A stretch of 64,000 bases of DNA from Mycolicibacterium sp. MU0053 (GTDB lineage Bacteria; Actinomycetota; Actinomycetes; Mycobacteriales; Mycobacteriaceae): positions 1,054,001 through 1,118,000 of the forward strand of contig NZ_OY726397.1 of NCBI RefSeq assembly GCF_963378095.1, in the 5' to 3' direction. Below the pieces are notes generated by a model that worked only from the letters and a program-made list of their open reading frames with translations, did not search any database and was not told the DNA's origin. Positions 36,820-45,584 of this stretch are shown here, one piece after another; within the stretch, counting starts at the first letter, position 1; each line of letters opens with the position of its first letter. The position numbers and the translations under genes are program-made.

Positions 36820-36907
36820 AATTGCCCACCTCCGCGCGACACCGAGCGTCAGCGGGTGTGGCACGGCACCGCCCGCGGTGCGGGTTGTCGCGCGGAGGTG
36901 GGCAATT
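36820..36907. repeat. Long inverted repeat 3' of the 3-beta-HSD gene
   Basis: Perfect 22-bp arms (36820-36841 beginning AATTGCCCACCTCCGCGCG, and 36886-36907) enclose a 44-nt GC-rich loop that can itself fold. It fills most of the 271-nt gap between the 3-beta-HSD stop (36937) and the next leftward gene. Unrelated in sequence to the GATTTCGG family. Confidence 0.8.
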
Positions 36908-36936
36908 CAATGTGCCTCAGGCAGGCGCTGACGTCA

Positions 36937-38031
36937 CTAGCGGGCGGCGGTGACGGCCGGCGCGTCCTGTGCGGCCTTCATGCGCTCGAACATCTCGACG
37001 TAGTACGGCAGGCATTCCGGCAGCGCCTGGGCGGTGGTGAACAGCGGCTGATAGCCGAGTTCGCGGCGGGCCTTGTCGATGGAGAAGTAGTTGTCCAGGT
37101 AAAGGCGTTCCACCGCAAGGGGTTCCAGCATCGGTGCGGGCAGCCCGAACTTGAAGTGCAGCCGCTGCCACCCCGTCATCACCGCGCGCACCAGCCGGCC
37201 CGCGATGCGGAACTTCGGCCAGTGCTGCCCGCACGCCTCGACCACCGGGCGGGCGAACTCGAACATGTTGATCGGTTCACCGTCGTTGATGAAGTAGGCC
37301 TGTCCGGGCGCGGTCCCGCCGGGCACCAGGTGTTCGGCGGCGAGGATGAATCCGTGAATCAGGTTGTCCACGTAGGAGTTGTCCAACTTGGCGTGCTTGC
37401 TGCCGATCAGCACCTTGGCGTGACCGGCCAGCACGCTCTCGAACACCTTGCGAAACATCGTCTGATCGCCGCGGCCCCAGATGCCGCTGGGTCGGATGGA
37501 GCAGGTCAGCGTTCCCTCGACCCCGTTCTGGCCCAGCACATAACGCTCGGCGACCACCTTGGTCTCGGTGTACAGATCGTTGAATCGTTCGGTGTAGGCC
37601 AGGGTTTCGTCGCCGCCGGAGATCCTCTGGCCGCCCATCACCACGCTGTTGGAGGCGGTGTAGACGAACCGCTGGACGCCCGCGGCGCGCGCGGCGTGCA
37701 GCAGGTTCTTGGTGCCGTCGACGTTGACCGAGTAGCTGCGCTGCCGGTACTCCTCGGTGACCGAGGCCCCGCCCAGCAGGTCGATGATCGCGGCGGTGTG
37801 CAAGATCGTGTCGATGCCGTCGACCACCCGGGCGATGTCGTCGGCGTTGGTGATGTCGCCGACGACGGTTTCCAGCCGTTCGTGCTCGGGTAGCGGGGAG
37901 GCGACGCGGTCGAAGGACCGGACGGTCAGGCCGCGGTCCAAGAGAGCGGTCACCAGGTTGGCACCGAGGAACCCGGAACCGCCGGTGACCAGGACGCGGC
38001 CGAGGTCGGTGGTCAGTGCAGCATCACCCAT
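36937..38031 (-). CDS. 3-beta-hydroxysteroid dehydrogenase / isomerase (Rv1106c-like)
   Basis: A 364-residue extended SDR that oxidises the 3-beta-hydroxyl of cholesterol-type sterols, in M. tuberculosis to cholest-4-en-3-one. NAD motif GGSGFLG (17-23), catalytic Tyr154 and Lys158 in YTETK, HTAAIIDLLGG near 78-88, and CSIRPSGIWGRGDQTMF are characteristic of the family. Length matches Rv1106c (370 aa). An extended KstR-type palindrome lies 12 nt upstream of the ATG, implying derepression by cholesterol intermediates. It is the likely first enzyme of a sterol pathway that the KSI-like protein (16157-16522) could assist. Confidence 0.92.
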   Translation of the reverse strand: MGDAALTTDLGRVLVTGGSGFLGANLVTALLDRGLTVRSFDRVASPLPEHERLETVVGDITNADDIARVVDGIDTILHTAAIIDLLGGASVTEEYRQRSYSVNVDGTKNLLHAARAAGVQRFVYTASNSVVMGGQRISGGDETLAYTERFNDLYTETKVVAERYVLGQNGVEGTLTCSIRPSGIWGRGDQTMFRKVFESVLAGHAKVLIGSKHAKLDNSYVDNLIHGFILAAEHLVPGGTAPGQAYFINDGEPINMFEFARPVVEACGQHWPKFRIAGRLVRAVMTGWQRLHFKFGLPAPMLEPLAVERLYLDNYFSIDKARRELGYQPLFTTAQALPECLPYYVEMFERMKAAQDAPAVTAAR

Positions 38032-38042
38032 GAGGGCAAAGC

Positions 38043-38066
38043 GTAACTGAAACGTGTTCCAGTTAC
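38043..38066. promoter_or_regulatory. Extended KstR-type operator upstream of 3-beta-HSD
   Basis: The core TGAAACGTGTTCCA (38048-38061) matches TnnAACnnGTTnnA. Outer arms GTAAC and GTTAC extend the dyad to 24 bp with a single mismatched pair. It begins 12 nt upstream of the ATG, placing it over the promoter or leader. Confidence 0.78.
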
Positions 38067-38091
38067 GACCCCCTCCGGCAAATTCGGCCGG

Positions 38092-38325
38092 CTAATCCTG
38101 CTCGGATTCGTCTGCGGCGGACAAGGCGGTCTCCACCCGCTGGCGGGCGCCAGCTAAGTGTTCTTCACATCGTTTGGCCAGCGCTTCACCTCTTTCCCAA
38201 AGCTTCAGCGACTCATCGAGGTCGAGTCCGCCCTGCTCCAGGGTGTGCACGACGGCTACCAGTTCGTCGCGGCACTGTTCGTACCCGAGCTCACTAGGAG
38301 CTCTAGTCTGTTCGTTCTCGGTCAC
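38092..38325 (-). CDS. xseB: Exodeoxyribonuclease VII small subunit
   Basis: A 77-residue helical protein: [44 protein letters not shown] is the XseB family core, split here by the usual two-helix hairpin at GGLDLDE. Start GTG at 38325, preceded by GGGAGG, overlaps the xseA stop as GTGA. Several small subunits bind one XseA to form exonuclease VII, which degrades single-stranded DNA into acid-soluble oligonucleotides. The stop lies about 25 nt from the KstR-type operator. Confidence 0.93.
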   Translation of the reverse strand: MTENEQTRAPSELGYEQCRDELVAVVHTLEQGGLDLDESLKLWERGEALAKRCEEHLAGARQRVETALSAADESEQD

Positions 38326-39545
38326 TGCGAACCTCCCTGACTCACGGCCGTCACGGCGCCGTCGGCGACCCGGATGCGTAGCTCGGTGCCCGCGGGCGCG
38401 TCGGCGACCGTGCGCAGTACCCGCGGGCCGGCCTGCACCACCGCGTAGCCGCGCGCCAGCGTCGCGGCGGGCCCCAGCGTGGACAGTCGAGCGCGCAGAT
38501 GGCCGACCCGGTCGGACTCGCCGGAAATCAGCCGGGTGACGTCGCGGCGGACCGCGGCACGCGCCCGCTGCACCTCGTCGGCGCGGGCGCTGAGCATCCG
38601 CAGCGGGTCGGCCAGCACCGGCCGGCTGCGTAGCTGCGCGAGGTGGCGTTCCTCCCGGCCCACCCAGTTGCGCAGCGCGCGGGCGCAGCGGCGGCGCAGG
38701 TCGTCGACGCGGGCCTGCTCGGCGGCGGTGTCGGGCACGATGCGCTTGGCCGCGTCGGTGGGGGTGGCCGCCCGCAGGTCGGCGACCAGGTCGCACAGCG
38801 GATTGTCGGGTTCGTGACCGACGGCGCTGACCACCGGGGTGGTGCAGGCCGCGATCGCGCGGCACAGCGTCTCGTCGGAGAACGGCAGTAGGTCTTCTAC
38901 GCTGCCACCGCCGCGGGCCAGCACGATGACGTCGACATCCGGGTCGCGGTCGAGTTCGCGCAGTGCCTCCACGATCTGGGCCACCGCGTTGGGGCCCTGC
39001 ACCGCGGTGTTGCGGATCGCGAACCGCACGGCCGGCCACCGCGTCGTTGCCACCGCCGTCACATCGCGCTCGGCGGCGCTGGCGCGGCCGGTGATCAAGC
39101 CGATGGTGTTGGGCAGGAACGGCAGCGGCCGCTTGAGCCGCGGATCGAACAATCCCTCGGCCTCCAGCAGCCGCCGCAGACGCTCGATGCGGGCCAGCAG
39201 TTCACCGATGCCGACCGCGCGGATCTCCTGGACCCGCAGCGAGAAGGTGCCGCGACCGGTGTAGAAGTTGGGCTTACCGAGCACCAGCACCTGCGCGCCC
39301 TCGGTCAGCTGCACCGGGGCGTTGAGGACCAGGTCGCGGGGGCAGGTCAGGGTCAGCGACATGTCCGCGGCCGGATCGCGCAGCACCATGAACACCGTCG
39401 CCGAACCCGACCGGGCGTTCAACTGCGCAATCTGGCCCTCGACCCAGACCATGCCGAGCTTGTCGATCCAGCCCGCGACGCGCACCGCGACGGCCCGGAC
39501 CGGGTACGGGTTCTCCGGTGACTGACCCTGCGCCGGATCGCTCAC
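38322..39545 (-). CDS. xseA: Exodeoxyribonuclease VII large subunit
   Basis: A 407-residue catalytic subunit. The N-terminal OB-fold (about 10-105) includes [23 protein letters not shown]. The central catalytic region has [35 protein letters not shown] and [29 protein letters not shown]-terminal helical stretch and a final beta segment follow. Start GTG at 39545 overlaps the lipid-droplet gene stop. Three genes (39542-40108, xseA, xseB) are coupled by 4-nt overlaps. Confidence 0.95.
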   Translation of the reverse strand: MSDPAQGQSPENPYPVRAVAVRVAGWIDKLGMVWVEGQIAQLNARSGSATVFMVLRDPAADMSLTLTCPRDLVLNAPVQLTEGAQVLVLGKPNFYTGRGTFSLRVQEIRAVGIGELLARIERLRRLLEAEGLFDPRLKRPLPFLPNTIGLITGRASAAERDVTAVATTRWPAVRFAIRNTAVQGPNAVAQIVEALRELDRDPDVDVIVLARGGGSVEDLLPFSDETLCRAIAACTTPVVSAVGHEPDNPLCDLVADLRAATPTDAAKRIVPDTAAEQARVDDLRRRCARALRNWVGREERHLAQLRSRPVLADPLRMLSARADEVQRARAAVRRDVTRLISGESDRVGHLRARLSTLGPAATLARGYAVVQAGPRVLRTVADAPAGTELRIRVADGAVTAVSQGGSQ

Positions 39546-40108
39546 TTGGCGCTGGCGCGCGTGATTCTGTTGGCCAGCAGGGTCTGGAACGGGGCGCGCG
39601 CCTTGGTGTTCTCCTCGTGGGCCAGCAACTCGGTGAGCTCGTCGACCGACAGCGACTGCAGCCGGGCGCGCAACTGCGCCAGCGTCAGCGACCCGTAGTC
39701 GATGCGCGTGGCCACCTCCGGCTCGCCGACCTCGGCGTCGTTGTCGCTCTGGCCGTTCGTGGACACGGCCTCACCGACGTCGTCGGTGGAGTACAGCGCG
39801 AACCGCCCCTCGGTCATGCGCTCGCCGGACTCTGCCGGAGAACCCGTCTCGGCGGAGTCCGCCGCATCCTCGTCGAACGTCGCCCATTCCGGCTGTTCAT
39901 CCTTGGGCGGAAACAACGTCTCCAGCGTGGCGTCGCCCTTGTTCACCAGGTCAGCGATGTCCTGCTGCATCTTCATGACGAGCTGGGCCAGTTGGCTCGC
40001 CACGCTCATGGGGGACATCAGGATGGTCTGCGGCAACTTGCGGGTCTCCTCGACGGCGGTTGCCGCCACCCCAACGAGCAACCGGACGCCATACGGTGCA
40101 CTAGACAT
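39542..40108 (-). CDS. Lipid droplet-associated protein (Rv1109c-like)
   Basis: A 188-residue protein matching the mycobacterial Rv1109c family, which is annotated as lipid droplet-associated. Residues 1-50 are amphipathic and mildly hydrophobic ([37 protein letters not shown]). The middle is acidic and disordered-looking ([18 protein letters not shown]), and the C-terminus is helical ([25 protein letters not shown]). It is translationally coupled to xseA, a pairing that makes no obvious functional sense and may be historical. Divergent from ispH. Confidence 0.83.
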   Translation of the reverse strand: MSSAPYGVRLLVGVAATAVEETRKLPQTILMSPMSVASQLAQLVMKMQQDIADLVNKGDATLETLFPPKDEQPEWATFDEDAADSAETGSPAESGERMTEGRFALYSTDDVGEAVSTNGQSDNDAEVGEPEVATRIDYGSLTLAQLRARLQSLSVDELTELLAHEENTKARAPFQTLLANRITRASAK

Positions 40109-40161
40109 GGGTGCCAGACTACTTCCGCTTCTTCGGTTGGCCTTGTGTTGCCCGGGGTAAG

Positions 40162-40167
40162 TAGGCT
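40162..40167 (+). promoter_or_regulatory. Leaderless-type -10 element of ispH
   Basis: TAGGCT ends 6 nt before the ispH ATG at 40174. The same hexamer stands before metB and glyA. Confidence 0.55.
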
Positions 40168-40173
40168 GGTGTC

Positions 40174-41175
40174 ATGCCAACAACTGTCAACATGGGCATT
40201 CCGGGTGCCACCCGCACGGTAGTCGAGCCCGTGTCCGGCAAGCGCGTGCTGTTGGCCGAGCCACGTGGTTACTGCGCCGGCGTGGACCGTGCCGTCGAAA
40301 CCGTGGAGCGCGCGCTGGAAAAGCACGGCGCCCCGGTCTATGTCCGGCACGAGATCGTGCACAACCGCCATGTGGTGGAGACGCTGGCCAAGGCCGGCGC
40401 CGTCTTCGTCGACGAGACCGATCAGGTGCCCGTCGGGGCGATCGTGGTGTTCTCCGCGCACGGCGTCGCGCCCACCGTGCACGTCAACGCCGCCGAACGG
40501 GAACTGAAGGTCATCGACGCCACCTGCCCGCTGGTGACCAAGGTGCACAACGAGGCCAAGCGCTTCGCCCGCGACGACTACGACATTCTGCTGATCGGCC
40601 ACGAGGGCCACGAGGAAGTGATCGGCACCGCCGGCGAGGCGCCCGATCACGTGCAACTGGTCGACGGGCCGGAATCGGTGGACAAGGTCACCGTCCGCGA
40701 CGAGGACAAGGTCATCTGGCTGTCCCAGACCACCCTGTCGGTCGACGAGACCATGGAGACCGTGCAGCGCCTGCGCGAGCGGTTCCCCAAGCTGCAGGAT
40801 CCGCCGAGCGACGACATCTGCTACGCGACGCAGAACCGGCAGGTGGCGGTCAAGGCCATGGCCCCGGAATGCGAACTGGTGATCGTGGTCGGTTCGGCGA
40901 ACTCGTCGAACTCCGTGCGCCTGGTCGAGGTCGCGCTCAACGCGGGGTCGAAAACCGCCCACCTCGTCGACTATGCCGAGGACATCGATCCGGCCTGGTT
41001 GGAGGGCGTCACGACCGTCGGCGTCACCTCCGGCGCCTCGGTGCCCGAAATTTTGGTGCGCGGTGTGCTCGAACGGCTGGCGGATCTCGGTTACGGCACG
41101 GTGCAGTCGGTCACGACGGCCAACGAGACGCTGGTCTTCGCGCTGCCGCGGGAAATCCGCGCCGCGCGCCGGTAA
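40174..41175 (+). CDS. ispH: 4-hydroxy-3-methylbut-2-enyl diphosphate reductase
   Basis: A 333-residue iron-sulfur enzyme performing the last step of the MEP isoprenoid pathway, giving IPP and DMAPP. The cluster cysteines are Cys34 ([10 protein letters not shown]), Cys118 (DATCPLVTK) and Cys216 ([11 protein letters not shown]); catalytic-site HEGHEEVIG and [10 protein letters not shown] are also present. It matches M. tuberculosis LytB2 (Rv1110, 335 aa). It is convergent with and abuts the DUF6542 gene. Confidence 0.95.
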   Translation: MPTTVNMGIPGATRTVVEPVSGKRVLLAEPRGYCAGVDRAVETVERALEKHGAPVYVRHEIVHNRHVVETLAKAGAVFVDETDQVPVGAIVVFSAHGVAPTVHVNAAERELKVIDATCPLVTKVHNEAKRFARDDYDILLIGHEGHEEVIGTAGEAPDHVQLVDGPESVDKVTVRDEDKVIWLSQTTLSVDETMETVQRLRERFPKLQDPPSDDICYATQNRQVAVKAMAPECELVIVVGSANSSNSVRLVEVALNAGSKTAHLVDYAEDIDPAWLEGVTTVGVTSGASVPEILVRGVLERLADLGYGTVQSVTTANETLVFALPREIRAARR

Positions 41176-42303
41176 CTATTCGAAGTCGCGGTAGCGATCG
41201 CTCGTGCCACGGGACGAGCGGGGCCGCCGCCGATACTGCGCACCCTCGGTCGACCCGTCGTCGCCGGCGTCTGCGCCGCGATACCGCACCTTGGACACCG
41301 GGTGATGGGTGCCGCTGGCCGGTGCCGGTCGCCGGCGCGGCGGTGGCGGCGCCCCGTCGTACGGGTCAACACCGGTATACGGGTCGACGGGCGGCCCATA
41401 GCGCTCCGGCCGCGGCATCGGACGTTCATAGGGCGAGCGCTGCCGTGGCTGCCGGGGCTCGCGCGGGTCGCGCAGGTATTCCGGGGGCGGTGGGCGCCGG
41501 GACGGATCCCTGGGCGCACGGCGGCGCGGCGGCGGTCCATCGGCGAAGTCGTCGTCCTCGCGGGCGTGGGTCGGACGTCTGCGGGACGGCGGCGGGGCCA
41601 GGTCGTCGTCGAGCGGCGGACGCACGTGGCGGGACCGAGTCGGTGCCGTGCGTTTGGTGGGGCGTCGCGGGTCCTGGCGCCGTCGCGTCGTGGTGTCGCG
41701 GTCGATGGCATGCTTGCGCGGTTCGGCGTCGTCGTGCGCGGCGGAGCCCCGGGGCGGCATGCTCAGCTCCGAGAGCTTGGTCTTGATTGCCGCGAGCACC
41801 CCGGCCGCGGCGCCGACGGCGGCCGTGGACTTGGCCGCGGCCTGGCCCGACGTGACCGGTGCGGGCCGCGCGGCGTCCCCGAAGTACCACCGCGCCATCC
41901 CGATCAGCAGCACGATCACCGAGGTGGTGAACATCAGCAGGAATCGCTCGATCAGCGGATAACCGCAGTTGATCAGGATGTCCTTGATGCCCTGGATGTC
42001 GGAGAGGTGGAACAGGAAGTAGGCCCCCGGCACCGACACGAACAAGATCAGCGGGGGCTGCACGACGGCGGTGAAGATGGCCTCCTGACGCACCGCCAGG
42101 ACCGCGGCCACGCACCCCATCAGATACAGCGCCGCGAAGACGCCGGAGAGCTCGCGGTTGCCGGAACCCGCGTCGAAGGCGAACCCGACCGCGGTGGCCA
42201 GCGTGGCGATGAGCACAGCAGCCCACCACGGCACACCTTGGATATTCGGGTGAGCCGAGCGGTGTTCGGCGGGTATCGAAGACCTCGCCCGCTGCGCTGG
42301 CAC
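41176..42303 (-). CDS. DUF6542 membrane protein with long basic/proline-rich tail (Rv1111c-like)
   Basis: A 375-residue protein. Residues 20-145 hold four hydrophobic helices (VPWWAAVLIATLATAVGFAFD onward), fitting DUF6542. From about residue 180 to the end the protein is low complexity, rich in Arg, Pro, Asp and Ser (RRRPTHAREDDDF, RRPPPPEYLRDPRE), and probably a disordered cytoplasmic tail. The stop codon directly follows the ispH stop. Function unknown. The GTG at 42303 is placed 6 nt after a TACGGT -10. Confidence 0.82.
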   Translation of the reverse strand: MPAQRARSSIPAEHRSAHPNIQGVPWWAAVLIATLATAVGFAFDAGSGNRELSGVFAALYLMGCVAAVLAVRQEAIFTAVVQPPLILFVSVPGAYFLFHLSDIQGIKDILINCGYPLIERFLLMFTTSVIVLLIGMARWYFGDAARPAPVTSGQAAAKSTAAVGAAAGVLAAIKTKLSELSMPPRGSAAHDDAEPRKHAIDRDTTTRRRQDPRRPTKRTAPTRSRHVRPPLDDDLAPPPSRRRPTHAREDDDFADGPPPRRRAPRDPSRRPPPPEYLRDPREPRQPRQRSPYERPMPRPERYGPPVDPYTGVDPYDGAPPPPRRRPAPASGTHHPVSKVRYRGADAGDDGSTEGAQYRRRPRSSRGTSDRYRDFE

Positions 42304-42309
42304 ACATAG

Positions 42310-42315
42310 ACCGTA
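42310..42315 (-). promoter_or_regulatory. Leaderless-type -10 element of the DUF6542 gene
   Basis: On the minus strand TACGGT ends 6 nt before the GTG at 42303; no ribosome site is visible. Confidence 0.45.
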
Positions 42316-42395
42316 CCGGCTGACTCTGAGTCGTCGCTGACGGCGGGCGTCTGTCGCATGTCGCGTACGTGGTTCGGAGTTGTCGCCGGGCGCTC

Positions 42396-42401
42396 TAGAC
42401 T
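42396..42401 (+). promoter_or_regulatory. Leaderless-type -10 element of ychF
   Basis: TAGACT ends 9 nt before the GTG at 42411. Spacing is at the upper end for a leaderless start. Confidence 0.45.
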
Positions 42402-42410
42402 TGTGACCCC

Positions 42411-43484
42411 GTGAGCCTGAACCTGGGAATCGTCGGTCTGCCCAACGTCGGTAAGTCGACCCTCTTCAACGCGCTGACACGCAACAACGTGTTGGCAGCC
42501 AACTATCCCTTCGCGACGATCGAACCCAACGAAGGCGTCGTGCCGCTGCCCGATCCCCGCCTGGACAAGCTCGCCGAGATCTTCGGATCCGAGAAGACCG
42601 TGCCCGCGCCGGTGACCTTTGTCGACATCGCCGGCATCGTCAAGGGGGCCTCCGAGGGTGCCGGGCTGGGCAACAAGTTCCTGGCGAACATCCGCGAGTG
42701 CGACGCGATCTGTCAGGTGGTGCGTGTCTTCGCCGACGACGACGTGGTGCACGTCGACGGGCGGGTGGACCCGAAGGCCGACATCGAGATCATCGAGACC
42801 GAACTGATCCTCGCCGACATGCAGACGCTGGAGAAGGCCGTCCCGCGGCTGGAGAAAGAAGCGCGCAACAACAAGGAGCGCAAACCGGTGCTCGAGGCGG
42901 CCGTGGCCGCCCAGGCGGTGCTCGACGGCGGGAAGACGCTGTTCTCGGCCGGGGTGGATGCCGCGCTGCTGCGCGAGCTGAACCTGATGACCACCAAGCC
43001 GTTCCTGTACGTGTTCAACGCCGACGAGTCGGTGCTCACCGATGAGGCCAAGCTCGCCGAACTGCGCGACCTGGTGGCCCCGGCCGACGCGGTGTTCCTG
43101 GACGCCAAGATCGAGGCGGAGTTGCAGGAGCTCGACGAGGAGTCGGCGGCCGAGCTGCTGGAGTCCATCGGCCAGACCGAACGCGGCCTGGATGCGTTGG
43201 CGCGGGCCGGTTTCCACACCCTGAACCTGCAGACGTATCTGACCGCCGGGCCGAAGGAGGCGCGGGCCTGGACGATCCACCGGGGCGACACCGCGCCGAA
43301 GGCCGCGGGCGTGATCCACACCGACTTCGAGAAGGGCTTCATCAAGGCCGAGGTGGTGTCGTTCGAGGACCTGGTCGAGGCCGGGTCGATGGCCGCCGCC
43401 AAGGCCGCGGGCAAGGTCCGGATCGAAGGCAAGGACTACGTGATGGCCGACGGGGATGTGGTGGAGTTCCGCTTTAATGTGTGA
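42411..43484 (+). CDS. ychF: Redox-regulated ATPase YchF (Obg-like family)
   Basis: A 357-residue P-loop protein. G1 GLPNVGKST is at 9-17, switch II-type VDIAGIVKGASEGAGLGNKFL around 66-86, a coiled-coil insert around 130-200, and a C-terminal TGS domain (NLQTYLTAGPKEARAWTI onward). The NVGK form and the family's replaced G4 motif indicate ATP rather than GTP preference. It associates with ribosomes and affects stress responses. In M. tuberculosis Rv1112 is followed by vapBC32; here a different toxin-antitoxin pair follows. Confidence 0.94.
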   Translation: MSLNLGIVGLPNVGKSTLFNALTRNNVLAANYPFATIEPNEGVVPLPDPRLDKLAEIFGSEKTVPAPVTFVDIAGIVKGASEGAGLGNKFLANIRECDAICQVVRVFADDDVVHVDGRVDPKADIEIIETELILADMQTLEKAVPRLEKEARNNKERKPVLEAAVAAQAVLDGGKTLFSAGVDAALLRELNLMTTKPFLYVFNADESVLTDEAKLAELRDLVAPADAVFLDAKIEAELQELDEESAAELLESIGQTERGLDALARAGFHTLNLQTYLTAGPKEARAWTIHRGDTAPKAAGVIHTDFEKGFIKAEVVSFEDLVEAGSMAAAKAAGKVRIEGKDYVMADGDVVEFRFNV

Positions 43485-43555
43485 CTTTCATGACACGATG
43501 CGTTGTGTTTGCGGGCACCATCGCGGCGGCAATCGCCCCGATTCCGTGATCGCGC

Positions 43556-43565
43556 TAGAATTCTG
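43556..43565 (+). promoter_or_regulatory. -10 element and overlapping palindrome of the toxin-antitoxin operon
   Basis: TAGAAT (43556-43561) ends 7 nt before the antitoxin ATG and overlaps the palindrome AGAATTCT (43558-43565). An antitoxin-containing complex binding here would block initiation; autoregulation is typical of type II modules. Confidence 0.5.
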
Positions 43566-43568
43566 TAC

Positions 43569-43853
43569 ATGACGACTCTGCCGTTGGCCGAGGTCCGGGC
43601 CAATCTCTCCAAGCTCGTCGACGAGGCCGTTCGCACCCATCTGCGCATCGAGGTCACCCGGCAGGGCCGGCGAGCGGCCGTGATTCTCAGTGCGGACGAC
43701 TACGACTCGATCATGGAAACACTCGACGTCTTGAGCGATCCCGACCTCATGAAGGAACTGCGTCAGGGGCGGGCGGACATCGCGAGTGGGAACTTCCACA
43801 CCCTTGACGAGGTAACCAAGGAGATGCGGGCCAACGGGCGACTGTCCGAGTGA
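43569..43853 (+). CDS. Phd/YefM (RelB-type) antitoxin
   Basis: A 94-residue antitoxin. The N-terminal PhdYeFM DNA-binding domain reads TLPLAEVRANLSKLVDEAVRTHLRIEVTRQGRRAAVILSADDYDS. A variable C-terminal toxin-neutralising arm follows (about 60-94). It resembles mycobacterial RelB (Rv1247c) in layout. The ATG at 43569 is supported by the -10 at leaderless distance. It overlaps the toxin start by 4 nt (GTGA), the standard arrangement that ensures antitoxin is made first. Confidence 0.88.
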   Translation: MTTLPLAEVRANLSKLVDEAVRTHLRIEVTRQGRRAAVILSADDYDSIMETLDVLSDPDLMKELRQGRADIASGNFHTLDEVTKEMRANGRLSE

Positions 43854-44113
43854 CCTATGAAGTGATCTTCTCTCCGAGGGCACGTAAAGCCTTGTCGGAG
43901 GACCTTTCGGAAGCCGTTGCCGTGGCATGCTTTGAGTTCATTACAGGGCCGCTGGCCGAGAATCCTCGCCGTGTCGGAAAACCGCTTCGGAGTGAATTGG
44001 CCGGTACGTATTCGGCGCGACGAGGTGAGTTTCGGGTCATTTACCACATCGACGACAACAGGATTCGCGTCGAGATGATCTCGATTCGTCACCGTCGTGA
44101 CGTTTATCGGTGA
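43850..44113 (+). CDS. RelE/ParE superfamily toxin
   Basis: An 87-residue toxin. VIFSPRARKALSEDL is the first helix, then PLAENPRRVGKPL, and the catalytic beta-sheet core GTYSARRGEFRVIYHIDDNRIRVEMISIRHRRDVYR. Arg/His residues of the sheet (EFRVIYHI, IRHRRDVY) fit RelE-type mRNA endonucleases rather than gyrase-targeting ParE, although the boundary is not sharp. Local base composition is lower in GC than the flanking housekeeping genes, consistent with transfer. It follows ychF, where M. tuberculosis carries vapBC32. Confidence 0.87.
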   Translation: MTYEVIFSPRARKALSEDLSEAVAVACFEFITGPLAENPRRVGKPLRSELAGTYSARRGEFRVIYHIDDNRIRVEMISIRHRRDVYR

Positions 44114-44131
44114 TGAAATACGGTGGAGTTC

Positions 44132-44488
44132 ATGTCTGATGTTCTGCCGCCGTGTCCGGCGTGTGCGAGTGAGTTCGCCTACGAGTCTGGTGCGCTGTTG
44201 GTCTGCTCGATGTGTGCCTTCGAGTGGGCACCGGGTGTGGACGAGGCCGCCGAGTCCGGTGAGGTTGTCACCGACTCGGTGGGGAACCCGCTCGCCGATG
44301 GCGACACCGTGACCATCGTCAAGAGTTTGAAGGTCAAGGGTGCCGGTAATGGGGTTGTCAAGATCGGCACCAAGGTGCGCGGCATCCGCCTGATCTCCGA
44401 TGGTGTGGGCGATCACGACATCGACGCGAAGGTGCCGGGCTTCGGGCAGATGCAATTGAAGTCGAGCGTGGTGAAGAAGGTTCTCTGA
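44132..44488 (+). CDS. PhnA-like (YjdM) zinc-ribbon protein
   Basis: A 118-residue protein. The N-terminal zinc ribbon has Cys8, Cys11 (CPAC), Cys25 and Cys28 (CSMC). A C-terminal SH3-like domain follows: DSVGNPLADGDTVTIVKSLKVKGAGNGVVKIGTKVRGIRL. This is the YjdM family, historically named PhnA although a phosphonatase role is not supported. GTGGAG precedes the ATG at 44132, so the upstream in-frame GTG is part of the ribosome site. Role unknown. Confidence 0.87.
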   Translation: MSDVLPPCPACASEFAYESGALLVCSMCAFEWAPGVDEAAESGEVVTDSVGNPLADGDTVTIVKSLKVKGAGNGVVKIGTKVRGIRLISDGVGDHDIDAKVPGFGQMQLKSSVVKKVL

Positions 44489-44501
44489 GCGCCGGAAGTG
44501 C

Positions 44502-44714
44502 CTACGGGGCGACCGGATAGTGGCTGCGGACTGCGACGCGATTCCAGGCATTCATGACGATCGCGAGCCAGCTGATCGCAGAGATCTGCTCGTCGTTCAG
44601 TGCGCCGTTGTCCCATTCTCCGGGCGCGGGAACCGGCAGGCGCGTGACTTCCTCGGCAAGGGCGAGTGCGGCCTGTTCCTGCTCGGTGAAGTACTGCCGA
44701 ACCCGATTCGACGT
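44502..44714 (-). pseudogene. C-terminal remnant of a carboxymuconolactone decarboxylase/AhpD-like gene
   Basis: Seventy residues without a start codon: FTEQEQAALALAEEVTRLP, then DEQISAISWLAIVMNAWNRV, the conserved end of CMD/AhpD-family proteins. The missing N-terminal half, with the family's CxxC, is replaced by the 3' end of the methyltransferase gene in another frame. The two meet at the methyltransferase stop (44714-44716). This looks like a deletion or recombination junction rather than an active gene. Confidence 0.65.
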
Positions 44715-45400
44715 CAGGCGTAGCCCACCCAGCCGCGAAACGTGAACGCCGAGAAGAACTCCGTGACCTCGGAGAAACCGGCGTCTTCGAGTATCGCGCG
44801 GTCCTGCTCGGGGGTCAGCACCGGAACCTGGCTGGCGATCGCGGTGCGCGCCTGCTCGGCGGCGTCGGCTTCGATCCCCGAGCAGACCAGGTACGCGGCA
44901 TGGCGCCTCATCCACAATTCGCGCTCGGCTTCGTCGCGTGCCGGAATGCTCAGGTGCATAACGACAAAGGGCGCCCCCGGCGCGAGTCGTCGTCGCACCT
45001 CGGCCGCGGTATGCACGCGTTGGTCCAGCTCCAGGAAGTGCAACGTCAGCAGGCTGGTGGCGGCCGCGAACGGCCCCGTCGGTGCGTCGTCGATATAGCC
45101 GTGGTGCATCCGCACCCGCGAGGCAAGCGGCCCAAGGGTTTTCGTCGCGAGTTCGAGCATGGCGGCCGCCGGATCCACCGCGTCGAACGTCCATCCCGGA
45201 TGTGTCTCGGCGAACGCCTTGGTCTCGAGCCCGCCGCCGGCCCCGAGTACCAGCACCCGGGCATCGGACGGCGCGGATTCGGCCATGAGCACACTCGCCA
45301 TGCGGTGCACATCCCGGTATGCGGGCACCATCTGTGGTGCCCGGTCGGCATAGGAAGCGATCTGTACAGCGTCATCGAAAGCGTCGGCAGGTTTCGTCAC
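44714..45400 (-). CDS. Class I SAM-dependent methyltransferase
   Basis: A 228-residue methyltransferase. Motif I is VLVLGAGGG (49-57), the acidic ribose-binding residue lies in FDAVDPAAAML, and motif IV-like AATSLLTLHFLE follows. PEQDRAILEDAGFSEVTEFFSAFTFRGWVGYA is a common end of this small-molecule methyltransferase group. GTG start at 45400. It abuts the CMD remnant on the same strand. Substrate unknown. Confidence 0.82.
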   Translation of the reverse strand: MTKPADAFDDAVQIASYADRAPQMVPAYRDVHRMASVLMAESAPSDARVLVLGAGGGLETKAFAETHPGWTFDAVDPAAAMLELATKTLGPLASRVRMHHGYIDDAPTGPFAAATSLLTLHFLELDQRVHTAAEVRRRLAPGAPFVVMHLSIPARDEAERELWMRRHAAYLVCSGIEADAAEQARTAIASQVPVLTPEQDRAILEDAGFSEVTEFFSAFTFRGWVGYA

Positions 45401-45584
45401 GCATTCGATGGTGCGGCGCGCGGAGACCTAGCGGCAAGGATTATTGCTGAATTGGCAACCAAAGAATGCATTGGTCGGTCAGACGGCGGAACCGACGGTT
45501 AACGTGGGTGAGCGGCATGGTCTGCCGAGAGCGCCCGTCAGCGCGGCTCGGACGGATCAAGTCCCACGGTGTAGGCAGGAGGAG

